Source: Novosphingobium sp. PhB57 (GTDB lineage: Bacteria > Pseudomonadota > Alphaproteobacteria > Sphingomonadales > Sphingomonadaceae). From it: a stretch of DNA of 64,000 bases. A program made the translations under genes and the position numbers. Under the pieces are notes generated by a model. The model was not told where the DNA came from. It made no database searches and worked only from the letters and a program-made list of their open reading frames with translations. Of the stretch, positions 15,497 through 23,419 are shown in pieces. Numbering within the stretch: the stretch's first letter is position 1; every line of letters starts with the position of its first letter. Location of the stretch: assembly GCF_004342985.1 (NCBI RefSeq), contig NZ_SMBO01000006.1, forward strand, positions 1 through 64,000, read 5' to 3'.

Positions 15497-16954
15497 CTGG
15501 ATCAGGCTGGCTATGTCGATGGCGCTTTCGTGGCCGGGGCGGGCGCTTCATTCACGGTGCTCGATCCCTCGGACGAGAGCGTGGTGGCGCAGCTTTCCGG
15601 GCTGTCGGGCGCGCAAGTGGAGGCGGCGATTGCGGCGGCGCGGCGGTCTTTCGACACCGGTATGTGGCCCGGCCTTTCCATGCACGAGCGCGGCGCGGCG
15701 ATGCTGCGCTTCGCCGATGCCATGGCTGCCCGTGCGGACCGGCTGAAGGACCTGGCCGTGCGCGAGGCAGGCTGTCCGGTTTCCTCCACGGTCATGGGCG
15801 CGCAAGTCGCCTCGCCGCTGCGCATGGCGCGCGAGATCGTCGAGATGTTCCTGCGCCTCCCGGAAATTGAGGACAACGCGCTGCCTCTGCACGAAAGGGT
15901 CAACGCTCATTTCGCAGTGCAGAGCGTCAAGCGCTGGTCGCCGATCGGGGTGGTGACGGCGATCTCCGCCTACAACGTGCCTTTCTACACCGCGCTCTGG
16001 AAAGTCGTGCCGGCGCTGATGGCGGGCAATACGGTGATCCTGCGGCCCAATCCGCTGACGCCGCTGTCTTCGCTGGTCTTCGCCGAAGCGGCCGAGGAAG
16101 CAGGGCTGCCCAAGGGCGTGTTCAACCTCGTGATCGAGGCGGGCGTCGAGGGCGCGCAGGCGCTGACCAGCGACCGCCGTGTGGACATGGTGAGCTTCAC
16201 CGGATCCTCCTCCGTGGGCGTGGAAGTTGCGAAGCAGGCCGCGCCCACGCTCAAACGGCTGGTGCTCGAACTCGGCGGCAAGTCGGCGCAGATCTATCTG
16301 CCGGACTCGGTGGAGCGCGCGGCCATGGCGGCGCTGTCGGTCTGCACGTCGCACGCGGGGCAGGGCTGCGTGCTCGGCACCCGCGTCTTCGTGCCGCAGG
16401 AAAGCAAGGCCGAGGTGCTGGAGGCGATGGCGAAGCTGCTGGCCGGCGTGAAGATCGGCCTCGCGCGCGATCCGGCAACGCAGCTTGGTCCCGTGGTCAG
16501 CGCCGCCCAGCGCGCGCGTTGCGAGCATTTCGTTGCCGCCGCCGTGGAAGCAGGCGGCCGCGTCGTCTGCGGGGGCAAGCGGCCCGACAGCCTCGACAAG
16601 GGCTACTTCTTCGAACCCACCGTGCTCGACCTGCCCGACAATGCGAACCCTGCCGCGCAGGAGGAGATCTTCGGCCCGGTCGTTTCGGTAATCGGCTACC
16701 GCGATCTCGATCACGCGGTGGACATGGCCAATGACAGCCGCTTCGGCCTCTCCGGCTGGGTGCACGGCAAGGACAAGGTCAAGGCGCTGGAAGTGGGCCT
16801 GAAAATCCGCAGCGGCGCGGTGAACGTCAACGGCGCGCTGGCCTCCAGCCACGCCAGCGGCGGCGGCATCAAGATGAGCGGCCTCGGCCGCGAGCGCGGC
16901 GTCGAAGGCCTGCGCGAATTCCAGATCATGACCACGCTCAATATCGGCGGGTAG
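15497..16954 (+). CDS. Aldehyde dehydrogenase family protein, first gene of a P450 operon
   Basis: This is an NAD(P)-dependent aldehyde dehydrogenase with FTGSSSVGVEV (cofactor loop), the catalytic glutamate in LVLELGGKS and the nucleophilic cysteine in AGQGCVLGTR. The first standard start is a GTG at 15530. However, the family-typical N-terminal strand (GYVDGAFVAG) lies upstream in frame, and the only in-frame candidate after the TAA at 15461 is CTG at 15497, which has GGGAGAG six bases before it. I use 15497, giving 485 residues. An SDR gene and a P450 gene follow with gaps of 13 and 2 bases, so the enzyme likely oxidises an aldehyde formed in that pathway. Confidence 0.8.
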   Translation: MDQAGYVDGAFVAGAGASFTVLDPSDESVVAQLSGLSGAQVEAAIAAARRSFDTGMWPGLSMHERGAAMLRFADAMAARADRLKDLAVREAGCPVSSTVMGAQVASPLRMAREIVEMFLRLPEIEDNALPLHERVNAHFAVQSVKRWSPIGVVTAISAYNVPFYTALWKVVPALMAGNTVILRPNPLTPLSSLVFAEAAEEAGLPKGVFNLVIEAGVEGAQALTSDRRVDMVSFTGSSSVGVEVAKQAAPTLKRLVLELGGKSAQIYLPDSVERAAMAALSVCTSHAGQGCVLGTRVFVPQESKAEVLEAMAKLLAGVKIGLARDPATQLGPVVSAAQRARCEHFVAAAVEAGGRVVCGGKRPDSLDKGYFFEPTVLDLPDNANPAAQEEIFGPVVSVIGYRDLDHAVDMANDSRFGLSGWVHGKDKVKALEVGLKIRSGAVNVNGALASSHASGGGIKMSGLGRERGVEGLREFQIMTTLNIGG

Positions 16955-16967
16955 GGGGAGGACCGGG

Positions 16968-17768
16968 ATGAAAGGACTGCTCGAAGGCAAAGTCGCATTG
17001 ATAACTGGGGCCGGATCGGGAGTCGGCCGCGCGGCCTGCCTGCTCTTTGCCGAACACGGCGCGAAAGTGATCGCGGCGGATGTGAATGGTGACAATGCGG
17101 CGGAAACGGCGGAGTTGGTCCGCGCCCAGAACGGTGAGGCCATCGCCGCCGCGTGCGACGTTGCCGATCCGGCCTCCGTCGATGCTGCCGTGGCGGCGGG
17201 CGTCGAAGCCTACGGCCGGCTCGACTGCATCTACAACAACGCCGGCGTGACCATCAGCCCGATCCCCGGCAAGGGCTTGCGCACCCTCACCGAATGCGAT
17301 GGGGAGGACATGCGCCGCGTGGCCGACGTCAACGTGATGGGCGTCGTCCACGGCTGCCAGTCGGCGATCCGGCAGTTCGAGAAGCAAGGCGGCGGCGGCG
17401 CCATCGTCTCCACCGCCTCGGTTGCCGGGCTGATCGGCTATGGCGGCGTGTTCTACGGCGCCACCAAGGGCGCGGTGGTCCAACTTACCCGCGCACTCGC
17501 CATCGAGGTGGCAGACAAGGGCATCCGCGTGAACGCGGTCTGCCCGGCGGGCATGCTCACCCATTATGCCGGGATGGACCCCGACAGCGAACACCGGGGC
17601 CGCATCCTCGAAGGCATGGGCCGCGTCCACCCGCTCGGCCGGGCGATCGATCCGCGCGACACCGCTTCGGCGGCGCTGTTCCTCTGTTCCGATCTCGCAA
17701 GCAACGTGACCGGCGTGAACCTTCCCGTGGACGGGGGGCTTTCGGCCGGACGAAAGGTAGGAGGCTGA
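16968..17768 (+). CDS. Short-chain dehydrogenase/reductase (SDR), classical type
   Basis: The 266-residue Rossmann protein has the cofactor motif TGAGSGVG at about 14-21 and an aspartate after beta-strand 2 (AADVNG) that favours NAD. The structural NNAG motif and the active site YGATK, with an upstream catalytic serine in STASVAG, are also present. It interconverts an alcohol and a ketone or aldehyde. The ATG at 16968 has GGGAGGA upstream. Tight spacing to the P450 gene suggests that it oxidises the P450 hydroxylation product, with the preceding aldehyde dehydrogenase finishing the job; the substrate is not known. Confidence 0.85.
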   Translation: MKGLLEGKVALITGAGSGVGRAACLLFAEHGAKVIAADVNGDNAAETAELVRAQNGEAIAAACDVADPASVDAAVAAGVEAYGRLDCIYNNAGVTISPIPGKGLRTLTECDGEDMRRVADVNVMGVVHGCQSAIRQFEKQGGGGAIVSTASVAGLIGYGGVFYGATKGAVVQLTRALAIEVADKGIRVNAVCPAGMLTHYAGMDPDSEHRGRILEGMGRVHPLGRAIDPRDTASAALFLCSDLASNVTGVNLPVDGGLSAGRKVGG

Positions 17769-17770
17769 CC

Positions 17771-19093
17771 ATGGCGACTTGTCCCTATTCCGGAAGCGAT
17801 TCGCGCTCGAACGCGCTGGCATCGCTGCTCTCGGACAATCCGCGCTATGCCGAGATGTTCGATGTCGACAAAGTGGACGCCAATTCCGGCGTCGATCCCA
17901 GCCGCGATTATACCGAGGACATGAATGCCTTGCGCGATGCGGGCGCGGTCCACAAAGGCACCTTGCGCGAACTGCTGGGCGTGCCCGAGATGGTCCCGAT
18001 GCTGGGCGCGCCGCGAGAGAACATGACGTTCTTCTCCTACCGCGCCTGCGAGATCGGCTTTCGCGAGAACCAGCTCTATTCCTCGGAAGGCTATAACGAG
18101 AGCGCGGGTGTGCGGACGCTGGGCACCACGATCCTCTCGATGGTCGGCAAGCCGCATAAGCGCCTCCGCTCCGCCGCGCAGCCGCTGTTCAAGCGGCCCA
18201 AGGTGCTGGACTGGTGGAACAAGCGCTGGATCGAGGAGACGGTGGACGTTCTGCTAGATCAGCTGCTCGACCGTGAGACCGCCGATCTCAATACCGAACT
18301 TTGCGCCCGCCTGCCGATGGCCACCGTCACCCGCGCCATCGGGCTGGAGGGCGAGGACGTGATCGAGTTCCGCTACCAGCTCAACCGCGCAACCTTCGGC
18401 GCCCGATACTTGAGACCGGAGGAAGCCGCCGAGGCGCGCGCCTGGGTGGACGGCACGCTGCGCCGCTTGATCGCGGAGAACCAGCGCGAGCCGGGCGACA
18501 ACCTGATCGCCGGGCTGATCGGCTGCGAGATCACCCACGAGGACGGCTCCAAGCGGCCGCTGACCGAGGACGAGCTGTTCGGCTACTGCAAGCTTGCGAT
18601 CTTCGCGGGCGGCGGCACCACATGGCGGCAGCTGGGCATCACCATCGACGCGCTGATGAACCACCGCCACTTCTGGGAAGCCTGTCGCGCCGACCGCAGC
18701 GTGATCGACCTCGCCGTGGAAGAGGGTCTGCGCTGGCGCGCGACCGACCCGGTGTTCATGCGCCTCTGCATGGAGGACACCGAGATGGAGGGCGTGAAAG
18801 TCCCCGCCGGAACCCGCATCCACTTGTGCCTCGGCGCCGCCAACCACGATCCAGACGTGTTCGACAAGCCGGAGGAATACGACATCTTCCGCCGCAAGGA
18901 GCATCACATGGGCTTCGGCTTCGGACCGCATCGGTGCCTTGGCATGGATGTCGCCCGGCAGGAGATGGTGGTGGCGATCAATGGCTTGCTCGACCGCTTC
19001 CCGAACATGACGCTCGATCCGGGCAAGCCGAAGCCGGAATATCGGGGCCTCGACCATCGCGGCATGTCGGCGGTGACGGTGAAACTGCGGTGA
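17771..19093 (+). CDS. Cytochrome P450 with an atypical I-helix
   Basis: This soluble bacterial P450 of 440 residues has the haem-binding loop FGFGPHRCLG with axial Cys389 and the ExxR pair Glu318/Arg321. The I-helix reads AGGGTT at 279-284, where most P450s have an Asp or Glu at the fourth position (Gly282 here). That residue normally helps proton delivery to bound oxygen. The ATG at 17771 is two bases after the SDR stop. The stop overlaps the GTG of the next gene. No ferredoxin or ferredoxin reductase gene lies nearby, so its electron donor must come from elsewhere. It probably hydroxylates a hydrophobic carbon source. Confidence 0.9.
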   Translation: MATCPYSGSDSRSNALASLLSDNPRYAEMFDVDKVDANSGVDPSRDYTEDMNALRDAGAVHKGTLRELLGVPEMVPMLGAPRENMTFFSYRACEIGFRENQLYSSEGYNESAGVRTLGTTILSMVGKPHKRLRSAAQPLFKRPKVLDWWNKRWIEETVDVLLDQLLDRETADLNTELCARLPMATVTRAIGLEGEDVIEFRYQLNRATFGARYLRPEEAAEARAWVDGTLRRLIAENQREPGDNLIAGLIGCEITHEDGSKRPLTEDELFGYCKLAIFAGGGTTWRQLGITIDALMNHRHFWEACRADRSVIDLAVEEGLRWRATDPVFMRLCMEDTEMEGVKVPAGTRIHLCLGAANHDPDVFDKPEEYDIFRRKEHHMGFGFGPHRCLGMDVARQEMVVAINGLLDRFPNMTLDPGKPKPEYRGLDHRGMSAVTVKLR

Positions 19094-20124
19094 GCGACAC
19101 GATGAAGCAGGTCGTGCTGGCCAGCTACGCCAGCGGCAATCCGAAGCCCTCGGACTTCCGCGTGGAAGATGCGCCGATCCCGCAGCCGGGCGAGGGCGAG
19201 GTGCTGCTGCGAACGCTGTGGCTCGGGCTGGACCCGCTGATCCGCTTCGCCATCGACGAGAAGCGGCTCTCCGGTGTCACCCAGGTCCATCCGGGCGAGG
19301 TCATGTACGGGCCGACCGTCAGCGCGGTGGTCGCCTCCAACCACCCCGGTTACGCGGTGGGCGACGTGGTGGAGGACCGCACCGGCTGGCGCGAATATGC
19401 CGTGGTCGCGCCGGACAAGGCCGACTGGCGCGGGCCGCCGAGAAAGCTCGACCCCGCGCTGGCACCGGTTTCCACTGCGCTGGGCGCGTTGGGCATGCCG
19501 GGGCAGACCGCGCACGCCTGCGTGATCGGCATCGGCCGCGTGGCGGCGGGCGAGACGGTGGTGATCTCGGCCGCGGCAGGCGCCGTGGGCAGCCTTGCCG
19601 GGCAGATCGCCCGGATTCGCGGTGCGCGCGTCGTCGGCATCGCCGGTGGTCCGGACAAGTGCCGGGGCCTGCTCGGTCTCGGCTTCGATGCCGCTGCCGA
19701 CTACAAGGCCCCCGACTTCGCCGAACAACTCGCCAAGGCGCTGCCCGAGGGTGCGGACGTCTTCATCGACAATGTCGGCGGCGAGGTGATGCTCGCCGTC
19801 CTGCCGCACCTGAAGCGCGGCGCGCGCATGCCGGTCTGCGGATTCATTGCCTATTACGGCATGGGCATGGAGGGTCCGGGCCCCGACAAGCTGCCCGGTT
19901 TCTTCCGCGCGATCATGTCCAAGGGGCTGGAAATCAAAGGCTTCGGCGGCTTCCTTGTCGGCGGCCAGCAGGCGCTCGACGACATCGCCGGCTGGATCGC
20001 CGAGGGGCGGATCCGCTGCCCTGAATCGGTGGTCGAGGGATTGGAAGCCGCACCCGAAGCCTTCGCCGGGGTGTTTTCTGGCAACAGCCATCTAGGCAAG
20101 TTGCTGGTGAAGGTGTCAGGCTGA
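19090..20124 (+). CDS. NADP-dependent medium-chain reductase (zinc-free MDR, prostaglandin reductase-like)
   Basis: The protein has a GroES-like N-terminal domain and a Rossmann domain with AAAGAVGSLAGQIA and VVGIAGGPDKC. These match the YncB/leukotriene B4 dehydrogenase branch, which reduces double bonds conjugated to a carbonyl with NADPH. FIDNVGGEVMLAVLPHLK is also typical. The four zinc-binding cysteines of alcohol dehydrogenases are missing. The GTG at 19090 overlaps the P450 stop; an ATG at 19102 is the alternative. The gene belongs to the P450 operon and may reduce an enone intermediate. Confidence 0.85.
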   Translation: MSDTMKQVVLASYASGNPKPSDFRVEDAPIPQPGEGEVLLRTLWLGLDPLIRFAIDEKRLSGVTQVHPGEVMYGPTVSAVVASNHPGYAVGDVVEDRTGWREYAVVAPDKADWRGPPRKLDPALAPVSTALGALGMPGQTAHACVIGIGRVAAGETVVISAAAGAVGSLAGQIARIRGARVVGIAGGPDKCRGLLGLGFDAAADYKAPDFAEQLAKALPEGADVFIDNVGGEVMLAVLPHLKRGARMPVCGFIAYYGMGMEGPGPDKLPGFFRAIMSKGLEIKGFGGFLVGGQQALDDIAGWIAEGRIRCPESVVEGLEAAPEAFAGVFSGNSHLGKLLVKVSG

Positions 20125-20157
20125 CTCGCGATAACGATAAAATCGCAGGATGCCGCC

Positions 20158-21195
20158 ATGACCATGCATACCCCTTCCGCGTCCTACCCGCCGCCGCCGC
20201 GCAAAACGGCGAACCCGGCGCCGCAGCGCCCGGCGAATTCGCTGCGCCGCACGTCCAGTATCGACGTGGCCTGGCCCGAGGGTGTCGATGGCGAGCGCCT
20301 CTTCGTTGGCCGCGCGCGCGATTTCCTCACCGGCGCGGACGGACAGGGCCGCACGCTTGCCGAGGGCGAATTCACCCTGCGGATGAGCGAGGACAAGACG
20401 ATCACCCGGATCGCCGCCGATCCCGCCCCCGCGGAAATCGGCCGGCTTGTCGGCGCCCGCGCGGGCGGCCACTTGCGCATGCTGCTGCGCGAGGTCGTGC
20501 CCGAACTGATCGCGCGCGCGGACCCGCTCTATCTCGTGCTCGACGACTTGTCCGGCACCGCGCTGGTCTCCGCTTTTGCGTGGGGGCAGTGGTTTCCAGA
20601 GCGCATGGAGGTGCTGCGCAAACGGCTGAGCGGCGGGAACGAGGACGGCTCGGTGCTGGCCCAGCGCGCCAACGTCTGCTGGGGCCTGCAGGACGGCAAC
20701 AGCGGCGTTACCGGCGGCGCCGCGCTGGAGAACGTCGCCGATGCCGATGCAGGCCACTTGCGCAATCCGGCGGACCCGGCGGGCTGGCACGCGTTCCTCG
20801 ATCACGATGGCCCGGGCTTCCGCCGTGCTCGCCGGATCGACGTGACGTACGGCGCCGATCGCGGGACCATCCATATCGATTCCGCGTTCCAGGACAGCGC
20901 CAGGCTGCGCGAGGGCGGACGTGTCGCCATTCACGAATATAGCCTGGGCGCGACGGTGGACGCTGGCACGCTCGAAGTGATCGCCCTCGAACCGAAGGCG
21001 CACATCCTGCCGTTTCGCGAGTGTCCGGGGGCCGTGCACAATGTGACGCGGCTGGTCGGTCGCAATCTGGGCCAGGTGCGGGAGGACGTGCTGGAGATGC
21101 TGCGCGGGCCGGAAGGCTGCACCCATCTCAACGATGCGCTGCGCGCGCTGGCCGATGTGCCGCGGCTGGTCGAGCAATTGCGTCAGCCGGCGTGA
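20158..21195 (+). CDS. DUF2889 domain-containing protein
   Basis: This 345-residue protein has a proline-rich N-terminal stretch (about 8-30). RRTSSIDVAWPEG follows, then a C-terminal block with the family hallmarks ECPGAVHNVTRLVG and LRGPEGCTHLNDALRALA. That pattern is the DUF2889 family, whose biochemical role is not established. The conserved cysteines and the CTHLND motif could form a metal or active site; this is speculation. It follows the MDR gene by 33 bases and precedes an LLM flavoprotein, within the catabolic cluster. No signal peptide is visible. Confidence 0.8.
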   Translation: MTMHTPSASYPPPPRKTANPAPQRPANSLRRTSSIDVAWPEGVDGERLFVGRARDFLTGADGQGRTLAEGEFTLRMSEDKTITRIAADPAPAEIGRLVGARAGGHLRMLLREVVPELIARADPLYLVLDDLSGTALVSAFAWGQWFPERMEVLRKRLSGGNEDGSVLAQRANVCWGLQDGNSGVTGGAALENVADADAGHLRNPADPAGWHAFLDHDGPGFRRARRIDVTYGADRGTIHIDSAFQDSARLREGGRVAIHEYSLGATVDAGTLEVIALEPKAHILPFRECPGAVHNVTRLVGRNLGQVREDVLEMLRGPEGCTHLNDALRALADVPRLVEQLRQPA

Positions 21196-21327
21196 GTGGG
21201 ACAAGGTGACCGGGCGCAGCGGCCGGTTCGCAGGCAGACCGCCCCGGCGGTATCTCCCGCGGCGGATTTGCGGCGGACAACCGATTGGCGCACCACCCGG
21301 GCAGGTTTGCCGCAGGGGAGTGAGGCC

Positions 21328-22332
21328 GTGAACAATATCCGCATCAATGTCTCGTTCGACATGCGCTCGCCGGATTGGGCGACGCCGACGCCGCAGCTCT
21401 ACCGGGCAGCGATCGAGATGGCGGCTTTCGTGGACGGTATCGGCGCCGACCAGATCGGGCTGATGCAGCACCACGGGTCGGACGACGGCTATCTGCCGCA
21501 GCCTTTCACCCTGGCCGGGGGTATGGCCGCGGTCACCAGCCGGATCCGGTTCATGCTGGGCGCGGTGGTGCTGCCGCTGCACGATCCGGTGGAACTGGCC
21601 GAGCAGATCGCCATCGTGGACCAGATGTCCAACGGGCGGCTCAACGTCATTTTCGGCGCCGGCTACGTCCCGTTCGAATTCGCCATGTTCCGCAAATCGC
21701 TCAAGGACCGTGCGCGGCTGATGGACGAGGGGCTGGAGATCATCCTGCGCGCGCTGAAGGGTGAGAAGTTCGAGTTCGACGGCCGCCCGATCTTCGTGCG
21801 CCCGCTGCCGGTCCAGGCAGCCGAGGACATCGTCATGGTCGGCGGCGGCGTACCTGCCTCGGCGCGGCGCGCGGCCAAATTCGGCGTGGGCTTCGGGCCG
21901 ATGAAGCCGGAGCTGATCGATCTCTACCTGTCCGAATGCGAGCGGCTCGGCCATGCGCCCCGGACCTATTTCCGCCCGGTTCCGGGCATGCCGCTGGCCG
22001 TGCATCTATGCGAGGATCCGGAGGCGGGCTGGGAAGCCATCGCGCCTCACGCCGTCCACGTCATCACCGAATATGCCAAATGGGCCGAGCAGGAGGGCGA
22101 TGGCTCTAACTCGCCTTTCAAGGGCCTGACCGATCCTGCCGCGCTGCGCCATGCCGGCATGTTCGCGGCCTGGACGCCGGACCAGCTGGTGGAAAGAGTG
22201 CGGGCGCTGGGGCCGGGCGGGCAAGTCGGCTTCCAGCCTCTGCTCGGCGGATTGTCGCCGGAAGAAGGCTGGAAGAGCCTCAGGTTGCTGGAGCGGACGA
22301 TGCCGCGTCTGAAGGAAGCGGTGGCGGCCTGA
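21328..22332 (+). CDS. LLM-class flavin-dependent oxidoreductase (luciferase-like)
   Basis: This is a luciferase-like TIM-barrel flavoprotein of 334 residues. GADQIGLMQHHGSDDGYLPQ, GAVVLPLHDPVELAEQIAIVDQ and GRLNVIFGAGYVPFEF are typical of the alkanal-monooxygenase-like and F420/FMN families. It would use reduced FMN or F420 in an oxygenation or reduction. The GTG at 21328 is chosen because GGGGAG precedes it and the protein then begins in family register; the frame stays open further upstream. It is the last plus-strand gene of the P450 cluster and converges with a MaoC gene. Confidence 0.85.
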   Translation: MNNIRINVSFDMRSPDWATPTPQLYRAAIEMAAFVDGIGADQIGLMQHHGSDDGYLPQPFTLAGGMAAVTSRIRFMLGAVVLPLHDPVELAEQIAIVDQMSNGRLNVIFGAGYVPFEFAMFRKSLKDRARLMDEGLEIILRALKGEKFEFDGRPIFVRPLPVQAAEDIVMVGGGVPASARRAAKFGVGFGPMKPELIDLYLSECERLGHAPRTYFRPVPGMPLAVHLCEDPEAGWEAIAPHAVHVITEYAKWAEQEGDGSNSPFKGLTDPAALRHAGMFAAWTPDQLVERVRALGPGGQVGFQPLLGGLSPEEGWKSLRLLERTMPRLKEAVAA

Positions 22333-22376
22333 GCCGCCTCTGCAAAATTCGTCTACCGCGAGTTTTCAGCGGGCTT

Positions 22377-22829
22377 TCAGGCGTCCTTCTTTTTCAACAG
22401 CACCGAACGCAGGCAGGACAGCGCCACTTCGCCGCGCTGGTTGGTCAGCTCGTGCTTGAACACGACGATGCCCTGCGTGGGCCGCGACTTGCTTTCGCGC
22501 ATCTCCATGACTTCGCTCGTGCAGGTCAGCGTATCGCCGATGAAGGTCGGCTTGGGCGTCACCACTTTGTCGAAGCCGAGATTGGCGACGAGCGTGCCCA
22601 CGGTGGTATCCGCGATCGACAGACCTACCGCCAGGCTGAAGGTGAAAGTCGAATTGACGAGAATCTGGCCGAATTCGCTTTTCTTTGCGAATTCCGCATC
22701 GAGGTGCAGCGGCTGCATATTGTGCGTCATGGCCGAGAACATCAGGTTGTCGGTCTCGGTGACCGTACGGCTCGGCTGGTGAGTGATCCGGTCACCCACG
22801 GTCCATTCGTCGAAAAAGCGCCCCGGCAC
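22377..22829 (-). CDS. MaoC-family hot-dog dehydratase
   Basis: The 150-residue single hot-dog protein begins PGRFFDEWTVGDRITHQPSR and contains the MaoC hydratase region FSAMTHNMQPLHLDAEFAK. In relatives an Asp/Asn-His pair hydrates trans-enoyl-CoA, and here the equivalent is N-x4-H. It probably adds water to an enoyl-CoA or mesaconyl-CoA-like thioester. The start is a GTG at 22829 preceded by GGAGAGAGG. It stands alone on the minus strand, convergent with the LLM gene. Confidence 0.8.
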   Translation of the reverse strand: MPGRFFDEWTVGDRITHQPSRTVTETDNLMFSAMTHNMQPLHLDAEFAKKSEFGQILVNSTFTFSLAVGLSIADTTVGTLVANLGFDKVVTPKPTFIGDTLTCTSEVMEMRESKSRPTQGIVVFKHELTNQRGEVALSCLRSVLLKKKDA

Positions 22830-22892
22830 GATCCTCTCTCCTTTTCATGATGTCCGGCCGGACCGCGGCAGCGCTCCGGCCGGAAACAGTGT

Positions 22893-23312
22893 TCAGCGTC
22901 CGACCACCCGGATTTGCGGAGCGCGTGTACCGCGCGGGATCGGTTGGTAGGCCAGGTCCACGCGGTCGATCCGGCGCGGGGGATTGGTCAGGTTGATGGC
23001 CCGGCTGCAGCCGCCGGTGTTGATGCGGGAATTCACGCGCACGCTCTGCTGGCGGCCGTTGTCGAAACGGAAGGTGTAGTTCGACAGGCGGATCGGGGCA
23101 TTGCGCGTGCAGAGCTGGATCTGCCGATAGCGATTGCTGCCGGGAATGCGGATAGTGGTGCGGCTGCTGCCGGTGGCCACGGTCTGCGAGGCCAGCACCC
23201 GCCAGTTCGAGGGCGGCGCGGCATCGGCAGGGGCGAGGGAAAAGGCAAAGGTGCCAACAAGCGCGGCTGCGAAACAGGCAAATGAGCAGGCAGGAAGATA
23301 CGAAAATTTCAC
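22893..23312 (-). CDS. Secreted small protein of unknown function (DUF2541-like)
   Basis: The 139-residue protein has a Sec signal peptide (KFSYLPACSFACFAAALVG, likely cut after ADA near residue 32). The mature beta-rich domain contains two cysteines (LCTRNAPIRL and GGCSRAINL) and the segment DRVDLAYQ. The spacing recalls DUF2541-type periplasmic proteins, with low certainty. The start is a GTG at 23312 with AGGAG seven bases upstream. The frame stays open upstream, but there it overlaps the carboxylase gene and makes no sense, so the short form is preferred. Confidence 0.65.
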   Translation of the reverse strand: MKFSYLPACSFACFAAALVGTFAFSLAPADAAPPSNWRVLASQTVATGSSRTTIRIPGSNRYRQIQLCTRNAPIRLSNYTFRFDNGRQQSVRVNSRINTGGCSRAINLTNPPRRIDRVDLAYQPIPRGTRAPQIRVVGR

Positions 23313-23419
23313 GGGAAGTCTCCTCGTATCGAGTCCGCGCGAAGGTGCGGATGCAAGAGGGCTAGGCCGATCCGGAGGAACTGAAAATGCGGATTCTTCG
23401 GCCCAGCCCGTAACCTGCC

